This document shows positions 31,701-35,604 of a stretch of DNA of 35,604 bases, piece after piece (position 1 is the stretch's first letter; every line of letters begins with the position of its first letter). The notes below the pieces were generated by a model. It was not told the DNA's origin and ran no database searches. It saw nothing but the letters and a program-made list of their open reading frames with translations. The position numbers and the translations under genes were made by a program. Source of the stretch: DATGIQ01 sp035295665 (GTDB lineage: Bacteria > Planctomycetota > Planctomycetia > Gemmatales > Gemmataceae); NCBI GenBank assembly GCA_035295665.1, contig DATGIQ010000488.1, forward strand, positions 1 through 35,604. The letters run 5' to 3'.

Positions 31701-34700
31701 TCCCGCCGACCTTCGATTTCAGCAATACCACAAACCAGGCTGCCGAGCTTATCAAGACCGTTCCGGGGGCGGGTGGGGGAGATCCCGAATCAATGGGTTT
31801 TTCGGAAGCAGGCGTGCGTTATTTCGATGGCACCGTTCAGCTGCCAAGCACGGACCTCCAATCGGCCGGATTCGGCACACCGTGGGGTCAAGATCGGAGT
31901 TGGACGAATGGGCCCAACTACGCATCGAACAGCTTCAACGGCTCCGGCATGGTTGATTCGGAGTTGCCCCACCTGATTCAGACCAATTTCAACGGCCAGA
32001 CCAGTTCCTACGACACGATCGCCGTCATCAGCACCGGCACGAACGCACGATTTTTCGACACGTCCGATGGCACGAACTACCAAGATCGGTTCTTCCTGCT
32101 GGACCAGTTCACGCACAACAGCGCGACCAATGACTTCACCCTGACGGACACGACGGGTCAACAGATCAAGTTCTACGACTTCTCCGCCAACTGGCCGGTG
32201 AACCAGTGTGGTCAATTTGAGAGTCTAACCGATCCGTATGGGAACATCACCAGCGTTGTTTCCCATACCAGCGACGGAAAAGTGATCGAAGTTCAGCGCA
32301 GCAACACAACCGGTGGCACGACCATCATCGAATCCTACCTTTACAGCTACCTCACCAGTGGCGCGGATGCGAATCTCCTCCAGAATGTTACTCTGCGGCG
32401 TCAAGTAAACGGCGGCAATTGGGCAACGGTTCGCCAAGTCGGCTACACCTATTACGGCGACGGGACATCTTCCGATACGCACGGCAACGTCGGCGATCTG
32501 CGCACGGCGACGATCACGGATGGGACGAACACACTCGACACCAAGTACTATCGCTACTACACGGGAGAGTCAGGCGGCTACGTGCACGGGCTCAAGTACA
32601 TGTTTGAACCCCAGTCCTATGCCCGATTAACTGCGGCGCTGGGGACTGGGGTGGCCGCACTGACCGACGCTCAGGTTGCCCCTTATGCCGACAACTACTT
32701 CCAGTACGACTCTCTGCAGCGCGTCACGCGCGCAGACATTCAGGGTGCCGGTTCTTCGACCGGCACGACGGCAGGCGTGGGGACTTACCTGTACTCCTAC
32801 GCAATCAGCAGCAACCCCGTCGGCTTCAATAGCTGGCAAGGAGTGACGACGGAAACTTTGCCGGATGGCAATCTCAATATCGTGTACACGAATGTCTACG
32901 GCGAGGTCATGCTCAAGGACTTCCATGACGCCACGCTTAATCAGGACTGGGATACCTATTACCGCTACGACAGCCAAGGCCGGCTGGTGCTCACCGCCGA
33001 ACCGTCGGCGGTCACCGGCTACAACGCTACGACCTACGCCGACCTCGTGAATTACCCCAACATCGGTTACCTCAACAGCACGGGCCTAATCAAGAAAACG
33101 GACTACTACACGAGCACGAACGCGGGTGAAACGACGGCGGGAGCCGTGACCGGTTATGAGCAGGACACCACACTCCAGCAGGGAGTAAACGCAAGCAGCA
33201 GCATCCTGCAAGACAGCATGCAGTATTTCGCGCATACCGGCGCGACGAGCACGACCATCGTCAATCCCATCGCGACCAGGACCGTTTACCGCAACACCAA
33301 CGGCACCGGCGGTGAAACCACATCGTACGCTTACACGTGGTTCCCCAGCAGTACGCAGGTCGCGTCGATGACGGTGACTTCGCCGATTGTCTCCACGGCT
33401 GAGAATGGCCCCGGCACCGCCGATCTCGAAACCAGCGTTTACGACACCTACGGCCGGGTAATCTGGAGCAGGAACAGCATCAACCCCAGCGGCGGCCAAG
33501 CCGATGGCTACATAACTTACACGGCCTACGACCAAGCCACGGGTGCGGTCGTAGAAACCATCCAGGACGTGGACACGACCCGCACCGGTGATTTTACGAA
33601 CCTTCCGAGCGGCTGGATCACGCCGACCGGGGGGGGCCTGCGCCTGATCACGCAGATGGTCGTGGACATGCTGGGCCGGACGACCAAGCTCACCGATCCG
33701 AACGGCAATATGACCTACACCGTGTATAACGATCCCAACCACGAAGTGCGGACCTATCCCGGTTGGCAGGCCAGCACGAACACAACAACCGGGCCCACGC
33801 AGGTCACCCGCGAAGATCGCACGCATTCGCCGAGCTACACGGAGAGCTTTACCATGTCGGCGGCACCGCACGTGACCAATGGCCAGCCGGATGGCACGGA
33901 AGCCTACAACTACCTCCAGTCGCTGTCGCGGACCATCACCAGTCCAGGCGGACAGGTGATCGAGTCGGATGCCTACTTCAACCTGGTCGGTGTCCCCTAC
34001 AGCACGAATACTTACCTCGGCACCGCCGGCACCAACTTCAACGCCACCCAGTACGCCTATGACACGGCCCGCGGCTGGCGCACGCGCGTGCTCGATGCGA
34101 CGGGCACCATCAACCGCACCGTTTACGACTCACTGGGCCGGGTGGTCAGCACCTGGGTTGGCACGAACGACACGCCCGCATCGGGAAGCTGGTCGCCGAG
34201 CAACAACACTGCCCCATCGAACATGGTGCAGGTCACAAGCAACATCTACGATGGCGGCGGCGTGGGCGACAGTAACCTGACACAAGTGACCCAATATCCC
34301 TCCGGTTCAACGGGCACACGTGTCACGCAAAACTTCTACGACTGGCGCGACCGGCTGGTGGCCAGCAAGCAAGGCGTGGGCACGAATGAGACAACCGGCG
34401 ATGGCATCCACCGGCCAGTCATGTACACGGTCTATGACAACTTGAATGAGCCGACTTCGCAGCAGCAATACGACGGGGATGGCATTCCTGTATCGATCGA
34501 TTCCCAGGGCAACCTGATCAGCCCCGGAGCGGGACAGCTGCGGGCCCGCACGGACACCTTCTACGATGATCAGGGCCGCGTGTACCAGACGCAAACCTAC
34601 GACGTGAACCAAAGTACCGGGGCGCTGTCGAGCAGCACCCTGGTCACCAATACCTGGTACGATCACCGAGGCCATGTGATCAAAGTGTCCCCGCCCGGAG

Positions 34701-35604
34701 GCCCGACGACCAAGACCAGCTACGATGGTGCCGACCGGCCGACGTTCGTGTACACGACGGACGCGAATGGCGATCATCCCACGGGCGACCCGAACACGTG
34801 GAACGATGCCAGCACGGTCAGTAGCAGCAACAATGTCCTCCACCAGACGCAGACGGTTTACGACCAGGACGGCAACGTGACGTTGACGATCACGAAGGAC
34901 CGCTTCAACACTGAAACCATGGGAGGGCCACTCGCCGACGCCAACCCCAACGATCATCCCAATGCGCGGGTCTCCTACGTGGCCCAATACTACGATGCTG
35001 CCAACCGGCTCACGAATACCGCCAACGTGGGGACCAACCACGCGCAGTCCTATACGCCACCAAACTCGCCACCGACTGGCTCAAACACGGTCCTGGTGAT
35101 GACGCAAAGTTATCAAGCTGACGCCGTGCAGCTGGTGTCCCTGACCTATCCGCACCCGCCAAGTCCCCCGCCCCCTGGCTCGGACGCCCTCAGTCCGTCC
35201 CTCAGCACGCTGAGCGCCGGCAATCATGTAATCACGGCCACATACTCCGGCGACAGCATTTTCCCTGCCAGCACCACCACGCTGGCGAGCGGCGAGACCA
35301 TCAACACCCAGGCCACTGCCGGCACCACAACAACCGTGACCCCCTCGGTCAATCCGCAAGCCGTTGGGCAGCCCGTCACCTGGACGGCCACGGTCACGGG
35401 GGATACCGGTCCGGTGAACTCCGTCAACTTCGAAACGGGGAATTTCAGCCAGGTGGCCGCCCAATTGGGCGGGAGCATCGTCACCAGCCCCGCCCTTGAC
35501 GGCACCTACAGCGCCCAACTGGTGCGTTCCAATAGCGTCGCCAACATCGAGATCCGGCAAAGCGGTACCACGTACTATAACCTGCCCACGGCCTATTACA
35601 GCTT
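28781..35604 (+). CDS. Giant LEPR-XLL / SBBP / RHS (YD-repeat) protein, 3' end outside window
   Basis: At least 2274 residues, open at the right edge; the phase agrees at every point I checked. GAGGAG precedes the ATG. RRPGFESLEDRIHPGD near residue 24 is LEPR-XLL-like. A serine/proline-rich stretch is followed by DUF7948 (about 265-505: NYGQVLYPSVYPGVDLVYH), SBBP repeats (about 505-960) and then a long region with YD/RHS features (YYRYDSQGRL, VYDTYGRVIW, IYDGGGVGDS). Near the edge an Ig-like segment (LSAGNHVITATYSGDSIFPA) interrupts the RHS part. SBBP units near 30728, 30929, 31139 and 31334 are almost identical in DNA, pointing to recent duplication. Its likely role is a surface or secreted structural protein, or a polymorphic toxin if a toxin tip lies beyond the edge. 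Confidence 0.88.
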   Translation, partial: MKPLNISRSQSEPRRPLRRRPGFESLEDRIHPGDALAGYFLAGLGLMTMPTTSGQMDAALTGPDAWSSRVPDQQRNPASNDLIAVSSPPNEAGSSTPAAQPQNSQDDAGSNVPSGHRSGREGDPLSADFVSDLMSFWDTFGTRPSPVRPQESQAPSNLGLTIDAGGISAGSSDANFSAIAGMMADIPQAETSSPHASGMSLPSNSTFPGPTPSTPSPNSQSGTNAISSMNPSGANPSLPSGQASPSSAAATNADASAKATQALAQTPLMFEPNMGQTDSQVQFLVRGSGYTAFLTATDQVLELPGATPVVASPASGPGPLGKLSLPHAPVNLNSGNTGTTDAAPNVVTMHLIGSSAAVQPIGQDPLETRTNYFIGNDPTKWHTDIPNYGQVLYPSVYPGVDLVYHSSSDHQLEYDFVVAPGVDPGVVQMAAQGTHNIRVDAQGNLVLSTSGSDLVEHAPGIYQDEDGVRHAVAGRYVLEGAEQVGFQVDAYDRSRPLVIDPSLSYSTYLDGSVDSYGESIAVDSTGSAYVTGYTASTDFPIRNALQMTNNGAFYNAFVAKLNATGNALAYSTYLGGSYEDEAYGIAVDSSGNAYVTGYTESANFPTTAGAFQTSLRGFPNAFVAKLNSSGSSLLYSTFLGGNASDQAAGIAVDAAGEAFVTGSTSSTNFPTTTGAFQSSLQGQVDAFVTKLNALGSSLLYSTYLGGSLGSGSSATGIAVDTAGEAFVTGSTFSTNFPTTAGAFQTNLQGSGTNAFVTKLNASGSSPLYSTYLGGSGHLNGGDRALGIAVDTAGEAFVTGITTSTNFPTTTGVFQSSLPGPESAFVTKLNTLGSSLLYSTYLGGSNFDEATGIAVDGAGNAYVTGETASGDFPTQNPLQAQYYGLTSNAFVTRLSSGGNLLLYSTYLGGSGSDYGSAIAADSSGNVYLTGATSSSNFPTQNPFQSSFSGVNGGDDAFVARVSPFGTALMHTPTPIPPTFDFSNTTNQAAELIKTVPGAGGGDPESMGFSEAGVRYFDGTVQLPSTDLQSAGFGTPWGQDRSWTNGPNYASNSFNGSGMVDSELPHLIQTNFNGQTSSYDTIAVISTGTNARFFDTSDGTNYQDRFFLLDQFTHNSATNDFTLTDTTGQQIKFYDFSANWPVNQCGQFESLTDPYGNITSVVSHTSDGKVIEVQRSNTTGGTTIIESYLYSYLTSGADANLLQNVTLRRQVNGGNWATVRQVGYTYYGDGTSSDTHGNVGDLRTATITDGTNTLDTKYYRYYTGESGGYVHGLKYMFEPQSYARLTAALGTGVAALTDAQVAPYADNYFQYDSLQRVTRADIQGAGSSTGTTAGVGTYLYSYAISSNPVGFNSWQGVTTETLPDGNLNIVYTNVYGEVMLKDFHDATLNQDWDTYYRYDSQGRLVLTAEPSAVTGYNATTYADLVNYPNIGYLNSTGLIKKTDYYTSTNAGETTAGAVTGYEQDTTLQQGVNASSSILQDSMQYFAHTGATSTTIVNPIATRTVYRNTNGTGGETTSYAYTWFPSSTQVASMTVTSPIVSTAENGPGTADLETSVYDTYGRVIWSRNSINPSGGQADGYITYTAYDQATGAVVETIQDVDTTRTGDFTNLPSGWITPTGGGLRLITQMVVDMLGRTTKLTDPNGNMTYTVYNDPNHEVRTYPGWQASTNTTTGPTQVTREDRTHSPSYTESFTMSAAPHVTNGQPDGTEAYNYLQSLSRTITSPGGQVIESDAYFNLVGVPYSTNTYLGTAGTNFNATQYAYDTARGWRTRVLDATGTINRTVYDSLGRVVSTWVGTNDTPASGSWSPSNNTAPSNMVQVTSNIYDGGGVGDSNLTQVTQYPSGSTGTRVTQNFYDWRDRLVASKQGVGTNETTGDGIHRPVMYTVYDNLNEPTSQQQYDGDGIPVSIDSQGNLISPGAGQLRARTDTFYDDQGRVYQTQTYDVNQSTGALSSSTLVTNTWYDHRGHVIKVSPPGGPTTKTSYDGADRPTFVYTTDANGDHPTGDPNTWNDASTVSSSNNVLHQTQTVYDQDGNVTLTITKDRFNTETMGGPLADANPNDHPNARVSYVAQYYDAANRLTNTANVGTNHAQSYTPPNSPPTGSNTVLVMTQSYQADAVQLVSLTYPHPPSPPPPGSDALSPSLSTLSAGNHVITATYSGDSIFPASTTTLASGETINTQATAGTTTTVTPSVNPQAVGQPVTWTATVTGDTGPVNSVNFETGNFSQVAAQLGGSIVTSPALDGTYSAQLVRSNSVANIEIRQSGTTYYNLPTAYYS

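Noticed and set aside
33086..33871. Minus-strand frames of 80-260 codons across the second giant gene (for example 33086-33871 and 34307-35041)
   Set aside because: They are antisense to a continuous repeat-containing coding frame and have no recognisable domains.

Overview
The window looks like DNA from a planctomycete, probably of the Gemmatales. G+C is high. Two giant secreted-type proteins begin with the LEPR-XLL-like N-terminus typical of that phylum, followed by DUF7948, SBBP, MBG, DUF4214 or YD/RHS repeats. The exact species cannot be read from the sequence.

Region 1 (263-9293, minus strand) is a tight five-gene type III CRISPR-Cas effector operon. In transcription order it encodes: a small HD-less Cas10 with an intact GGDD motif; a 668-residue fusion (Cas7-like, then Csx10/Cas5-like, then a helical Cas11-like tail); a 633-residue protein with two Cas7-like domains and an extra C-terminal domain; a 717-residue TIGR03986-like RAMP with a large insertion; and a CARF-HEPN protein of the Csx1/Csm6 kind. 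Genes overlap by 4-8 bases or are 5 bases apart. The layout matches the fused III-D variant (III-Dv) described in Synechocystis, judged a step between multi-subunit and single-protein type III effectors. No cas6, cas1/cas2 or CRISPR array is in the window, so crRNAs must come from elsewhere. The natural model is RNA-guided target binding, cyclic oligoadenylate made by Cas10, and RNase activation of the CARF-HEPN protein.

Region 2 begins at a tRNA-Ser(GGA) 3' fragment (9666-9725, minus strand) that still has its terminator (9619-9651). This is the classic scar of an integrative element. Geometry places the older chromosome on the left (CRISPR side) and the element on the right. The next genes fit that: an unknown 369-residue protein with a possible winged-helix end, a small protein, an excisionase/MerR-type HTH protein, a ~1150-residue zinc-finger/Toprim/DUF927/P-loop replication protein, and two ParB-like genes, one truncated. 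Eight copies of a 9-base motif lie in the 3' end of the replication gene and may be an origin or partition site.

Region 3 (17050-21864) is a 1604-residue SBBP/MBG/DUF4214 protein on the minus strand. Region 4 (22186-24066) holds a serine recombinase broken by a TAG codon, an HNH endonuclease gene and a small coiled-coil gene, then a strong G-quadruplex tract. Region 5 (24461-28072) is a phage-like module: an XRE repressor gene diverges from a run of small genes (82-residue unknown, SWIM zinc protein, zinc ribbon, small membrane protein, 147-residue unknown, minimal AAA+ clamp-loader-like ATPase, 144-residue unknown). Both divergent promoters have the same palindrome between -35 and -10. Several leaders in this module carry T-arm-like hairpins before the Shine-Dalgarno. 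Region 6 (28781 to the right edge) is the 5' 6.8 kb of a second giant LEPR-XLL/SBBP/RHS gene, open at the edge.
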